64,000 nucleotides of DNA from Phymorhynchus buccinoides (taxonomy: Eukaryota; Mollusca; Gastropoda; Neogastropoda; Raphitomidae). The translations under genes and the position numbers were made by a program. Below are positions 10,641 through 22,389 of this stretch, piece after piece. The stretch lies in assembly GCA_017654935.2 (NCBI GenBank), contig CM065710.1, positions 16,509,815-16,573,814 on the forward strand, read 5' to 3'. The number at the start of each line of letters is the position of its first letter. Position 1 is the first letter of the stretch. A model generated the notes under the pieces. It saw only the letters and a list, made by a program, of their open reading frames with translations. It had not been told where the DNA came from and ran no database searches.

Positions 10641-11279
10641 CCACAGTAGCTTTTCTCAGCTCCTTTTAGTTCATGGCTTTTGTTAACACTCGTCACCAGC
10701 ATAAACCAATTTAAAGTGTTTTATCCATTAGGCTTACATTGTTTCATAAGTGGCATACCACTTGTAAGGTATTTTCCTATCCCTAACCAAAATCAATGAC
10801 AAGAATATTTGCCTCTGTTAAAAGAAATAACTTGAAACAAATAGCTCTCTGTGGAAAACTGAAAGGAGCCAGAATGAGGGGAATTAGTGTACTGTGAAGG
10901 GCAAATGTTAAGATCGGCTCCCACCTCTGTCCCTTCCATTCATTTTCAGACGGTTTCAGGTTAGGGTTAGAGTTAGGAATAGGGTTAGGGTTAGAGATTT
11001 AGTCATCAACGTTGATTGTTTTGTGTATTTGACACTTAAACTGGCCCTAAACCTATCCCTAACCCTATCCCAAACCCTATTCCTAACCCTAACCCTAACC
11101 TGAAACTGCTTAATCCACACACAAATATAAAAAGTGATGGTATGTTATGAGATTGACACTTAATTGACCTTCAACCTATCCCTAACCCTATCCAAAAGCC
11201 TGTTCCTAACCCTAACCCTAACTGAAACCGTCTGAAATGAATGGAAGGGGTAGATGAGGGAGCTGATCTTAACATTTGC
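10641..11279. repeat. Non-coding stretch with telomere-like TTAGGG/CCCTAA variants
   Basis: 10955-11230 contains short imperfect runs of GGTTAGGGTTAG and, 80 bases on, CCCTAACCCTAACC in the opposite sense. Equivalents are at 18560-18850 and 43430-43710. Runs are too short and diverged for a telomere. No gene seen. Confidence 0.7.
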
Positions 11280-12059
11280 CGATATAAGCAGTTAGTCTAT
11301 TATAGTCCCGTCAACAGCTATGGTTATCTCAGGACTGTCACCACATGTAAAGTTCGATCACGTATAGCAAAAACACAAATCCATGAATCTTAACAACGTA
11401 CAAAACCTGAAAACATTTGAAAAAATATAGTACAATTCATAACATGACACCCCCCGTGGGGATACCGGGGGGTCTTTTGTATAAATAGTTCCCCCCACCT
11501 TCTGGAAGTTCTGTGCTTGTAACTTCCTCTAATCTGTCACTCTCTTTGACTCTGCCTTTTCCCTTTGCTTTGCTGTCATCTACTATCTTTCTGCCTTACC
11601 AGTCCATTCTCCTGCCCCTTTTTTCAAGAAACACTTTCAAAAACATTTCCTCCAAGCCGAAGTCGGACTTGCTGGGCCTAACTATTTCTTAGTTAGGCGC
11701 ATAAACGGCAGCATGAAGCATCTGCGCTCATAATTGACAGGAAACTGTCTGAGCGATCGAAGAAGAAGAATGACATGACACTTCCATCATTGTACCCTAT
11801 AGCACATAGCACATCCTACGACGAGGACGTGCGGTTGGACTTTAGGAGGCTGCTGGGCTACTCTCCGTAAGTCCCCCACCCCCCTCCGGGGGGGAGAGAT
11901 AAGCAGAGAGAGGGAGAGAGAGAGAGAGAACAAACAAATATCAGAACAATATGCAGGCCCTCGGGTCATGAGTGTGTCCTTAGACAGTCAACACGGGTAG
12001 GTAGTGTGTAAATTAGGCTAAAACAGCCAATCGTTTCGGGGTAGTTTCGTCTAATTAAC
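11280..12059. repeat. Second internal block with inverted repeat R
   Basis: Partner of 9960-10640, with a reverse-oriented copy of dispersed repeat R (about 11448-11775) inserted. That insert carries the palindrome GCCTAACTA...TAGTTAGGC near 11676-11698. GA-rich tract at about 11905-11928. No gene. Confidence 0.65.
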
Positions 12060-12740
12060 ATGCTAAATGTACACGGAAATAGATGTATCGTATACATGCA
12101 TACGTTATTAATAAACGAAATTGGGTTAAGTAGCTTTTGGTTGAATCAAAACTCTCTTGATGTACGCCCGTTATGGTTCAAAGAGAAAGTGAAAAGATGT
12201 CTTAACGATAGCTTCTTACAAACCTGGTACATGCATGTTGATAATGATGAATTATATATGAACTATAGAATGTTTGAATCATCATTTGATATTGATCCAT
12301 ACTACTTAGTACTTCCACAGAAGTATGCATTTACCATTTAAAAATTTTGAAAAACAAATAACAAATTGCCAGTAAATAAATTACACTATGATTATATACC
12401 CAGAAGTGAAAGAATCTGAAAAGTGTAACGTACATGATGTGGCAGATGAGTTCCATTATTTATTTGTCTGTCCCTTTTTTAATACTGAAAGAAATAGATA
12501 TCTTCCGCGGTACTTTTTTGTGCGACCAAATGCGTATAAATTTAATGCTTTGTTTTCCTCAAAAAATAAGAAACTTTTGATTAAACTTAAGCACTTCGTT
12601 ACAGCTATAAAACAGTTCTTTTCGATGATTTATATGGATAAAATGTCACATGTCGTGTTCTTTTTTTATTATGGTACAGGTATATTTGTTCCTGGTCTTA
12701 GACATCTGCTTGTTGATACTGTTTGTCGTTTCTGACAGTA
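12060..12740 (+). pseudogene. LINE ORF2 C-terminal remnant, A1 copy
   Basis: The first frame gives LNVHGNRCIVYMHTLLINEI to LPQKYAFTI. A second frame from about 12388 gives KCNVHDVADEFHYLFVCPFF and NTERNRYLPRYF to LIKLKHFV. This is the zinc-knuckle tail seen after reverse transcriptase in animal non-LTR retrotransposons. Stops separate the two frames. The second half is more intact here than in A2 and A3, while A2 keeps the first half open for longer (17375-17734). Confidence 0.8.
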
Positions 12741-13327
12741 ATTAGCATAGACATCACTCTGTTTTGATGTTTGAGTGTTTAAATATATGTGTGTGCTTTG
12801 TTTTATATTTCTGTGCACCAAGTGAGGTCGGCTTTAAAGCTACAGCTGACATATACAAAGCTTTCGTGAGAGGCGTGATTTGCTCCTCGCAGCGGGGACG
12901 GTTGAATCCTTTTTCCCCTGTTGTGCGAGCCACTGCGAGGCCATACGTTTCTGACTATCGAGACCCGATCCCTGGGATTGGTTTTGATTATTAAAGACCC
13001 ACCACGTCACGTGTCAAAATCATGGGGTTTTTTTGGACGTGTTTTCCCTCTTATAGCTGGTAAGAAATTTTGTTTTGACCAGGTTTGACTCCCCCCCCCC
13101 CCATACAAATGTCCCCAAATTGAAAACGAAACATCATTTTAAAGAGAAGCCTCAATTTGAAGTTGGGGACATTTGCATGTGGGTCACAGCTACCCAGAAA
13201 AAACCAAGGGACTTAATCGTGGTGCGTCAGTGTGTCTTTAACCTTTAACCCAACTGAGCCACAGTAGGCTCTTTGTGTCAAAGCCGAACTAATTTCATTT
13301 CAACAAGGACACCATAATCACCATCGA
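12741..13327. other. Non-coding stretch with small foldbacks
   Basis: Contains half of a CACGTG-type MITE (about 12990-13075) and a small foldback at about 13104-13180 (CATACAAATGTCCCCAA and its complement). A short poly-C run is at 13090-13102. No gene. Confidence 0.55.
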
Positions 13328-13483
13328 CAATAGGGCATTTGCCACGTGAGGACGACCTTGAAATTCACTGAGTTGCATTTAGAGAGTTGAATTAGAAAGG
13401 TCAGCGTAAACTCGGGCAGAACGAGCGCGGGCAAATTAGTAGTCTAGTATAGAGAACGAACACTCGTGGCAAATGCCCTATTG
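13328..13483. mobile_element. 156-bp MITE with 20-bp terminal inverted repeats, A1 copy
   Basis: Ends CAATAGGGCATTTGCCACG and CGTGGCAAATGCCCTATTG are perfect inverted repeats. ATCG occurs next to both ends and may be the target duplication. Copies are at 16327-16484 and 45775-45929. Confidence 0.75.
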
Positions 13484-13632
13484 ATCGTAGGCTGTAACAT
13501 ATGTATCCCTCCCTACCGCCATAGTGCGCACACTAACTTTTGAGAACTTTTCAGATTTGGATTCAGCGCGAAAAAATAGAATCACTATTTTATTTCTCAT
13601 CTACCAATAAAATGTGAACGAACTCCAAAATT

Positions 13633-13765
13633 AAAGACCCCCTACGTCACGTGTCAACATTCCCTCTTATGCTAGGAAGATTTCTTAATATTTCTTACCG
13701 GCTATAAGAGGGAAAGCATGTGAAAAACCGTGATTTTGACACGTGACGTGCGGGGTCTTGTAAAG
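13633..13765. mobile_element. CACGTG foldback MITE, A1 copy
   Basis: Nearly palindromic over its length. It starts TTAAAGACCCCCTACGTCAC and ends in the complement GACGTGCGGGGTCTT, with CCCTCTTA/TAAGAGGG and AAGATTTCTTAA inside. The same family occurs at 16047-16180, 46077-46207, 54986-55562 (four copies) and 63855-64000. Confidence 0.75.
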
Positions 13766-14207
13766 CTGTTTAGAACTGTCTAGCCTACACCCTACCAAAA
13801 AGCCTGCTTATACAAAGGGCTCACACTCCACAGCGGACTGAAGCCGGGTTTTATTTTTTCACTCCCACCCTTTCACCTACACTACAGGTGGGGATCATTG
13901 TGAACTCACTCACTGCCTACAACAACACTAACACATCCCACCTTCCACCACCATTCGAAGTTAAAACAAAAGTTGGCTTCATTCTTTGCAAGGTTTGTAG
14001 GCTGCGAAGTTATCACTCTTTGTTCACACGGGTGCAACTTTTCCTGGAATACAAGGATTTCCTGTTTTTAAAATTTTACCAGAAAAAAAAGGAATTTCCT
14101 TTTTTTTTAAATTTGTCAAACAAGATCTGTGTGTCTACTGTATTTTTCAAACACTTTAAAATAAGCATTTGTATAAAATTGTGGAAGAAAAGCAAACTAA
14201 GACACCT
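13766..14207. other. Non-coding stretch
   Basis: T-rich and A-rich runs lie between the MITE and the LINE RNase H fragment. The 168-codon ORF starting at 13888 becomes recognisable only after about 14205, so I do not call its first half. Confidence 0.5.
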
Positions 14208-14730
14208 TCATAAATCTTTTTTTTCTTCTGCTGCAAGGGGGACATTACCCCAAGACCCTGGCCTTTCAGGTTTTTTCATTTTGTGTAGTCGCACCCATGA
14301 TTGTAACATTTCTGGCAATGAGCAGGCAGACAGACTGTCAAAGCAAGGCAGCCATCTGGAACAGCCAGACCATCCTTTGTCATACAAGGAGTAAAAACAA
14401 TCCTGCACAACAGGTTCCATAAATCGTGGAGGAATCGACTAAGCATCGAAAACGACACCGTTGATCTCCAAGGTCTTAGTCATCAACAACAGGTATTACT
14501 GTTCAACCTGAACACACACCAGTGAGTGCCCCTTGTGGCACTGGAATCCAATCCCCAGAGCACATCCTCCAAGAGTGCCCCACATGACATCAGATGTCAA
14601 ACCTGGCCGGAAGGGATGGAGCTCCAACAGAAGCTGTGGGAGGTGCTGAAAATGACGACAGACTTCACCCTCCAAGCCGGATTGGAGATTTAAGCTTGAC
14701 CTGGGATCGCAGAAGAAGACACAGTACACG
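14208..14730 (+). pseudogene. LINE RNase H / C-terminal fragment, A1 copy
   Basis: Contains HDCNISGNEQADRLSKQGSH, the end of an RNase H domain of Jockey/CR1-type LINEs. In a shifted frame it has CGTGIQSPEHILQECP, the cysteine-histidine tail. Frameshifts and stops show it is dead. A2 (15090-15640) and A3 (46607-47166) carry the same breaks, so decay preceded the copying. Confidence 0.8.
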
Positions 14731-14871
14731 GATTCACCTCATTCTATCTCCTTTCAGTTTTCCACCAAGAGCTATTTGTTTCAAGTTATTTCTTTTAACA
14801 GAGGCAAATATTCTTATAATTGATTTTGGGCTGGGATAGGCAAAGACCTCACAAGTGGTATACCACCATAA

Positions 14872-14940
14872 AACAATGTAAGCCTTAATGGATAAAACAC
14901 CTTAAATTGGTTTAGGGTTAGGAATTAGGTTTACATTGTT
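14872..14940. other. Foldback junction between A1 and A2
   Basis: AACAATGTAA at 14872-14881 is the start of the left arm and TTACATTGTT at 14931-14940 the start of the right arm. The spacer of about 49 bases contains TTTAGGGTTAGGAATTAGG. A3 continues past the same point with GGTTTATGCTGGTGACG, which marks the breakpoint. Confidence 0.9.
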
Positions 14941-15089
14941 TTATGGTGGCATACCAGTTGTAAGGTCTTTTCCTATCCCTGACCATAATCAATGATAAGA
15001 ATATTTGCCTCGTGTTAAAAGAAATAACTTGAAAACAAATAGCTCTCTGGTGGAAAACTGAAAGGAGATAGAATGAGGTGAATCCGTGT

Positions 15090-15640
15090 ACTGTGTCTTC
15101 TTCTGCGATCCCAGGTCAAGCTTAAATCTCCAATCCGGCTTGGAGGGTGAAGTCTGTCTTCATTTTCAGCACCTCCCACAGCTTCTGTTGGAGCTCCATC
15201 CCTTCCGGCCAGGTTTGACATCTGATGTCATGTGGGGCACTCTTGGAGGATGTGCTCTGGGGATTGGATTCAAGTGCCACAAGGGGCACTCACTGGTGTG
15301 TGTTCAGGTTGAACAGTAATACCTGTTGTTGATGACTAAGACCTTGGAGATCAACGGTGTCGTTTTCGATGCTTAGTCGATTCCTCCACGATTTATGGAA
15401 CCTGTTGTGCAGGATTGTTTTTACTCCTTGTATGACAAAGGATGGTCTGGCTGTTCCAGATGGCTGCCTTGCTTTGACAGTCTGTCTGCCTGCTCATTGC
15501 CAGAAATGTTACAATCATGGGTGCGACTACACAAAATGAAAACACCTGAAAGGCCAGGGTCTTGGGGTAATGTCCCCATTGCAGCAGAAGAAAAAAAAGA
15601 TTTATGAAGGTGTCTTAGTTTGCTTTTCTTCCACAATTTA
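15090..15640 (-). pseudogene. LINE RNase H / C-terminal fragment, A2 copy
   Basis: Mirror of 14208-14730, with the same NISGNEQADRLSKQGSH motif and the same breaks. Confidence 0.8.
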
Positions 15641-16046
15641 TACAAATGCTTATTTTAAAGTGTTTAAAAAATACAGTAGACACACAGATCTTGTTTGACA
15701 AATTTAAAAAAAAAGGAAATTCCTTTTTTTCTGGTAAAATTTAAAAACAGGAAATCCTTGTATTCCAGGAAAACTTGCACCCGTGTCAAACAAAGAGTGA
15801 TAAACTTCGCAGCCTACAAACCTTGCGAAGATTGAAGCCGACTTTTGTTTTACTGAGAAGGGTGGTGGAAGGCGGGAAGTGTTAGTGTTGTTGTAGGCAG
15901 TGAGTGAGTTCACAATGATCCCCAGCTGTAGTGTAGGTGAAAGGGTGAGAGTGAAAAATAAAACCCGGCTTCAGTCCGCTGTGGAGTGTGAGCCCTTTGT
16001 ATAAGCAGGCTTTTTGGTAGGGTGTAGGCTAGACAGTTCTAAACAG

Positions 16047-16180
16047 CTTTAAAGACCCCGCCACGTCACGTGTCAAAATCACGGTTTTCACGTGTTTTCC
16101 CTCTTATAGCTGGTAAGAAATCTTAAGAAATCTTCCTAGCACAAGAGGGAATGTGACACGTGACGTAGGGGGTCTTTAAT
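16047..16180. mobile_element. CACGTG foldback MITE, A2 copy
   Basis: Mirror of the A1 element. Outer arms GACCCCGCCACGTCACGTG and CACGTGACGTAGGGGGTC. Confidence 0.75.
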
Positions 16181-16326
16181 TTTGGAGTTCGTTCACATTT
16201 TATTGGTAGATGAGAAATAAAATAGTGATTCTATTTTTTCGCGCTGAATCCAAATCTGAAAAGTTCTCAAAAGTTAGTGTGCGCACTATGGCGGTAGGGA
16301 GGGATACATATGTTACAGCCTACGAT

Positions 16327-16484
16327 CAATAGGGCATTTGCCACGAGTGTTCGTTTCTCTATACTAGACTACTAATTTGCCCGCACTCATTCTGCCCGAG
16401 TTACGCTGACCTTTCTAATTCAACTCTCTAAATTGCCAACTCAGTGAATTTCAAGGTCGTCCTCACGTGGCAAATGCCCTATTG
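16327..16484. mobile_element. 156-bp-type MITE, A2 copy
   Basis: Ends CAATAGGGCATTTGCCACG and its complement, as in A1. Confidence 0.75.
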
Positions 16485-17029
16485 TCGATGGTGATTATGG
16501 TGTCCTTGTTGAAATGAAATTAGTTCGGCTTTGACACAAAGAGCCTACTGTGGCTCAGTTGGTTAAAGGCTTAAAGACACACTGACGCACCACGGATTAA
16601 GTCCCTTGGTTTTTTCTGGGTAGCTGTGACCCACATACAAATGTCCCCAACTTCAAATTGAGTCTTCTCTTTGGAATGATGTTTCGTTTTCAATTTGGGG
16701 ACATTTGTATGGGAGTCAAACCTGGTCAAAACAAAATTTCTTACCAGCTATAAGAGGGAAAACACGTCAAACCCGTGATTTTGACACGTGACCCGGTGGG
16801 TCTTTAATAACAAAACCAATCCCAGGGATCGGGTCTCGATAGTCAGAAACGTATGGCCTCGCAGTGGCTCGCACAACAGGGGAAAAAGGATTCAACCGTC
16901 CCCGCTGCGAGGAGCAAATCACGCCTCTCACGAAAGCTTTGTATATGTCAGCTGTAGCTTTAAAGCCGACCTCACTTGGTGCACAGAAATATAAAACAAA
17001 GCACACACATATATTTTAAACACTCAAAC

Positions 17030-17734
17030 ACCCAAAACAGAGTGATGTCTATACTAATTACTGTCAGAAACGACAAACAGTATCAACAAGCAGATGTCTA
17101 AGACCAGGAACAAATATACCTGTACCATAATAAAAAAAGAACACGACATGTGACATTTTATCCATATAAAAATCATCGAAAAGAACTGTTTATAGCTGTA
17201 ACGATGTGCTTAAGTTTAATCTAAAGTTTCTTATTTCTTGACAAAGCATTACATTTATACGCAAATGGCCGCACAAAAAAGTACCGCAGAAGATATCTAT
17301 TTCTTTCAGTATTAAAAAAGGGACAGACAAATAAATAATGGAACTCATCTGCCACATCATGTACGTTACACTTTTCAGATTCTTTCACTTCTGGGTATAT
17401 TATCGTAGCGTAGTTTATTTACTGGCAAGTTATTATTAGTTGTTATAAATTTTAGAATGGTAAACACATAATTATGTGGAAGTACTAAGTAGTATGGATC
17501 AATATCAAATGATGATTCAAACATTCTATAGTTCATATATAATTCATCATTATCAACATGCATGTACCAGGTTTGTAAGAAGCTATCGTTAAGACATCTT
17601 TTCACTTTCTCTTTGAACCATAACGGGCGTACATCAAGAGAGTTTTGATTCAACCAAAAGCTACTTAACCCAATTTCGTTTATTAATAACGTATGCATGT
17701 ATACGATACATCTATTTCCGTGTACATTTAGCAT
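17030..17734 (-). pseudogene. LINE ORF2 C-terminal remnant, A2 copy
   Basis: The first frame stays open for 119 codons and reaches KFITTNNNLPVNKLRYDN and IPRSERI, the usual FRTxNxxLPV...IPRxERxC stretch before the zinc knuckle. A1 and A3 share stops just before this point. Its second half carries the same deletion as A3. Confidence 0.8.
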
Positions 17735-18559
17735 GTTAATTAGACGAAACTACCCCGAAACGATTGGCTGTTTTAGCCTAATTTACACACTACCTACCCG
17801 TGTTGACTGTCTAAGGACACACTCATGACCCGAGGGCCTGCATATTGTTCTGATATTTGTTGTTCTCTCTCTCTCTCTACCCTCTCTCTGCTTATCTCTC
17901 CCCCCCGGAGGGGGGTGGGGGACTTACGGAGAGTAGCCCAGCAGCCTCCTTAAAGTCCAACCGCACGTCCTCGTCGTAGGATGTGCTATGTGCTATAGGG
18001 TACAATGATGGAAGTGTCATGTCATTCTTCTTCTTTGATCGCTCAGACAGTTTCCTGTCAATTATGAGCGCATATGCGTCATGCTGCCGTTATGCGCCTA
18101 ACTAAGAAATAGTTAGGCCCAGCAAGTCCGACTTCGGCTGGAGGAGGAAATGTTTTTGAAAGTGTTTCGTCAAAAAAAGGGCAGGAGAATGGACCTGGTA
18201 AGGCAGAAAGATAGTAGATGACAGCAAGCAAAGGGAAAAGGCAGAGTCAAAGAGAGTGACAGATTAGAGGAAGTTACAAGCACAGAACTTCCAGAAGGTG
18301 GGGAACTATTTATACAAAAGACCCCCAGTGTCCCACGGGGGGTGTCATGTTATGAATTGTACTATATTTTTTTTCAAATGTTTTCAGGTTTTGTACGTTG
18401 TTAAGATTCATGGATTTTGTGTTTTTGCTATACGTGATCGAACTTTCACATGTGGTGACAGTCCTGAGATAACCATAGCTGTTGACGGGACTATAATAGA
18501 CTAACTGCTTATATCGGCAAATGTTAAGAATAGCTCCCTCCTCTGCCCCTTCCATTCAT

Positions 18560-18850
18560 TTCAGACGGTTTCAGTTAGGGTTAGGGTTAGGAACAGGCTT
18601 TTGGATAGGGTTAGGGATAGGTTGAAGGTCAATTAAGTGTCAATCTCATAACATACCATCAACTTTTTATTTTGTGTGTGGATTAGACGGTTTCAGGTTA
18701 GGGTTAGGGTTAAGAATAGGGTTTGGGGTAGGGTTAGGGATAGGTTTAGGGTCAGTTTTAGTGTCGAATACACAAAACAATCAACGTTGATGACTAAATC
18801 TCTAACCCTAACCCTATTCATAACTCTAACCCTAACCTGAAACCGTCTGA
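18560..18850. repeat. Telomere-like repeat block, A2 copy
   Basis: Opposed runs of TTAGGGTTAGGG-like and CCTAACCCTAACC sequence, mirroring 10955-11230. Confidence 0.65.
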
Positions 18851-19339
18851 AAATGAATGGAAGGGACAGAGGTGGGAGCCGATCTTAACATTTGCCCTTC
18901 ACAGTACACTAATTCCCCTCATTCTGGCTCCTTTCAGTTTTCTACACAGAGCTATTTGTTTCAAGTTATTTCTTTTAACAGAGGCAAATATTCTTATCAT
19001 TGATTTTGGTTAGGGATAGGAAAAGACCTTACAAGTGGTATGCCACTTATGAAACAATGTAAGCCTAATGGATAAAACACTTTAAATTGGTTTATGCTGG
19101 TGACGAGTGTCGACAAAAGCCATGAACTGAAAGGAGCTGAGAAAAGCTACTGTGGATAGCATGCTAATTAGACGAAACTCCCCAAAACGATTGGCTGTTT
19201 CAGCCTAATTTACATACTACTACCCGTGTTGACTGTCTAAGGACACACTCATGACTACAGGGTCTGCATATTGTTCTGATATTTGTTGTTCTCTCTCTCT
19301 CTTCCTCTATGCTTATCTCTCTCCCTGACGGGCTTCCAC

Positions 19340-19372
19340 CTATCTGGTGGGGGGGGGGGGGGGGGGGGTCTT
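19340..19372. repeat. Poly-G run
   Basis: A G homopolymer of about 19 bases. The counterparts at 10425 and 42907 are poly-C, and lengths differ among copies. Error-prone for sequencing. Confidence 0.8.
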
Positions 19373-20341
19373 ACGGAGAGTAGCCCAGCAGCCTCCTAAA
19401 GTCCAACCACACGTCCTTGTCGTAGGATGTGCTATGTGTGTTATAGGGTACAATGATGGAAGTGTCATGTTATGAATGAGCGACTTAGCTGGCTCTTTTG
19501 TCCGCCAGGTGGCATAGCGCTCGAGTGGGGCTAATCCTCTCTATAGTCTTAGTTGGGGATAAAGAGAGAGAGAGAGAGGATAGGGAGGAGTCCCACCCTC
19601 CCTCTCTCTCTCTCTCACTAGGCCCAACTAAGAATAAAGCGTGATAAGCCCCTGGCGGTCAAATTATCGCCATACGTCCACCATTGTACTATATATTTTT
19701 GTATGTTTTCAGGTTTTGTACGTTGTTAAGATTCATGGATTTGTGCTTTGCTGCAATTACGTGGTCAAATTTAATGCGGTGACAGTCCTGAGATAACCAC
19801 TATAGCTGTTGACGGGACTATAATAGACTAACTGCTTATCTCTATTGGCAGTGCACTTGTAGCGGTGCCATAGCCGATGAGGTTTAACCGAGGCGTGGTC
19901 GCCGCTACAGCTATCTGTATTTTAAAAAGTCGGGACTTTACTGGTTTCGTACTGCCTCCGGGCATTGCCTCCAGTATTGTTCCCACCATATTTGTATTTA
20001 CAAATGTCCCATATGTGTCTGATTCAGACCAAGAGGACGTAAAACACCATTTTCGCCGCGCGTGACAATTTATTATCTTTAACTTTAAATTTTTCTCTTT
20101 GGAAGTTATGCCTCACTAGTCGGTCCTACACGCTTTTTATTTACTGAAAGAAAACATGTACTTTATTTAATTCTAATATGAATATTTTATTTCGTATTTA
20201 CTTTTTATCAAATCCTATTCTAGACTGCCAGGTCCCTAATTAGCAGACCGCCCACCATATTTGTATTTACAAATGTCCCATATGTGTCTGATTCAGACCA
20301 AGAGGACGTAAAACTCCAATTTTCTCTCTCTCTATTGGCAG

Positions 20342-20610
20342 TGTCTCTGTTGAAGAGTGACCCCTCGCTGGCCCTGCGGGTGCTGTGCGGGCCGTGCACC
20401 CCTTACCAGTACCGCCTGCAGGGGCCTGGCCGATGGGAGGGGGCCCGGCACGCCATCATGACCACCATGGACAGGGTGCGCTACCCCCTGTCCTCCACCA
20501 GAACCGCCCTCCCTGCCTCCACACCCCTCCCCTTCCTCCCCCTCCTCCGCTTCGTCCTGTGCGGCCTGGCTCTGATGGTGATCCTGGGGATCGGGCTGGC
20601 GTTGTATTGA
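20342..20610 (+). pseudogene. Orphan copy of the FMO terminal exon (A2, inverted)
   Basis: Same 89 residues and TGA as the other two copies, with the acceptor ttggcag just before. On the plus strand there is no other FMO exon, so it cannot belong to the visible gene by normal cis-splicing. Confidence 0.9.
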
Positions 20611-21019
20611 GATCCTCCCCTGTGGGGATACCGGGGGGGAGGGGGATATAAAAATAGTTCCCCCACCTTCTGGAAGTTCTGTGCTTGTAACTTCCTCTAA
20701 TCCGTCACTCTCTGTGACTCTGGCCTTTTCCCTTTGCTTTCTATCATCATCTACTGTCTTTCTGACTTATTGGCCCCATTCTCTTGCATTTTTTTTTTTT
20801 TTAATCTTCCAAATAATTTTTTCTCTTTGAGCTCCTCCAAAAATTGGAATGTGTCGGCTGTACGCTAGCGGGGAGACCAGTGAAAACTGAAAACCGGACA
20901 CATATGTACCTTACCCATTATGGCCTGGGAACTCAGAAGAAGAAGTATTGAAATCGAGAAAACAAGCCTGTGGGTCCCTTGTTGACCTGACTTGGTGTAG
21001 ATCAAACTGGAGCCCCAAA

Positions 21020-21680
21020 AAGTTAAGCAACCTTTTTTATGCAAAACGGCGCCAAAAAAGTTTTATCAAGCAACCTTTTTATGCCTAAACAATGCCCAAA
21101 AGTTTAAATAAGCAACCTTTTTATGCTAAACAATGCCCCAAATTTTAAATAAGCAACCTTTTTATGCTAAACATTGCCCCACATTTTAATTAAGCAACCT
21201 TTATATGCTAAACATTGCCCCACATTTTAATTAAGCAACCTTTTTATGCTAAACATTGCCCCACATTTTAATTAAGCAGCCTTGTTATGCTAAACAATGC
21301 CCCAAATTTTAAATAAGCAACCGTTTTATGCTAAACATTGCCCCACATTTTAATTAAGCAACCTTTTTATGCTAAACATTGCCCCACATTTTAATTAAGC
21401 AACCTTTTTATGCTAAACATTGCCCCACATTTTAATTAAGCAGCCTTGTTATGCTAAACAATGCCCCAAATTTTAAATAAGCAACCTTTTTATGCTAAAC
21501 ATTGCCCCACATTTTAATTAAGCAACCTTTTTATGGAAAACAGCGCCATATTTCAATTAAGCTAACTTTTTATGCTAAGCAATGCCAACAATTTTAATTT
21601 AGCAACCTTTTTATGGAAAACAGCGCCATATTTTAATTTAGCAACCTTTCTATGCTAAACAATGCAACAAAATGTTTTAT
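21020..21680. repeat. ~41-bp satellite array, A2 copy
   Basis: Mirror of 8115-8775, with units containing TTTTAATTAAGCAACC and TTTTTATGCTAAACATTG. Confidence 0.92.
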
Positions 21681-22030
21681 CTGAGTGATCAGCAGTTATT
21701 GTTTTTTTAATTTCTTAAATCAATACAAATTTAGCCTATCTATTTTTACCAACATGCATGACTAATTTCCACTTTATTTACATGCAAGTTACGGTTATGG
21801 GGGTTACACGCCTGCACCACTAATATTAGGGGTTGCTTAACGTTTTGGTTCAAGTTTATTTTGAGGGAGATCTTGAGTTTGGGAGAAGAATGTATAATGT
21901 CCAGTCATGACAATCTGGGAATCCAGTCCATATTTTGTTGGTATTGTATACCGGTAACCAGAAACGTAACCTAAGTGATTGACGTAGAAATGGTGGGTAG
22001 AAAAAACAAGGTACCTGTGAAGAGGAAAAC

Positions 22031-22066
22031 TTCAACGTTTCGTGCCCTTAGGCACTTAGTCATGAA
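22031..22066 (-). ncRNA. Hammerhead-like fold of the Penelope remnant, A2 copy
   Basis: Minus strand: CTTCA / TGACTAA / GTGCC..GGCAC hairpin / GAAAC / TGAAG. GAAAC is intact here and the hairpin is one pair longer than in A1. The conserved G8 position appears replaced, so activity is doubtful. Confidence 0.4.
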
Positions 22067-22389
22067 GTGAAGACAGCAAAGTTGGCAGGTTGTAGATCCT
22101 CCTCTTGTGAGTATAGTTCACATTCAGCCCAACGGTCAGTGGGAGAGAAATAGTGGGGTAGTGGAAAAATAGTGTGATTACAGTTTATGAGGGTAGAAGC
22201 CAATTGAGCAAAAGGGTACAAGGGCAACAAGTGAGGTGGGGGGAGGGGGCAGGGAAAGGGGGGGGGGGTTATGGGGTGTAGATGGCTGTTGCAGAGGGAA
22301 AGGGGGGGGGGGTGTTGGAAGAACAGCATTGGGGGTAGGGGGGTGATAAGGTGGAAGGGGGGATGGGGGTTGATGAGATGGAACAATGT

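Larger units (their letters stand above)
1..14932 (+). repeat. Segment A, copy A1 (forward)
   Basis: About 14.9 kb that recurs inverted at 14931-29935 (A2) and forward at 32599-47366 (A3). Same order and spacing of minisatellite, MITEs, ribozyme element, LINE and Penelope fragments, satellite and FMO terminal exon. The left edge lies outside the window. Similarity is high but not perfect, with scattered substitutions and many one-base indels. Homology to A3 ends at about 14930, beside the foldback junction. Confidence 0.95.

Noticed and set aside
10955..11230. A telomere or chromosome end
   Set aside because: Runs are short, imperfect, in both orientations and internal to a duplicated segment.
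14882..14930. Foldback spacer as a retained sequencing-adapter hairpin
   Set aside because: About the right size for a hairpin adapter, but the sequence is genomic: A3 has nearly the same bases at 47307-47365. An assembly artefact is still possible by other routes.
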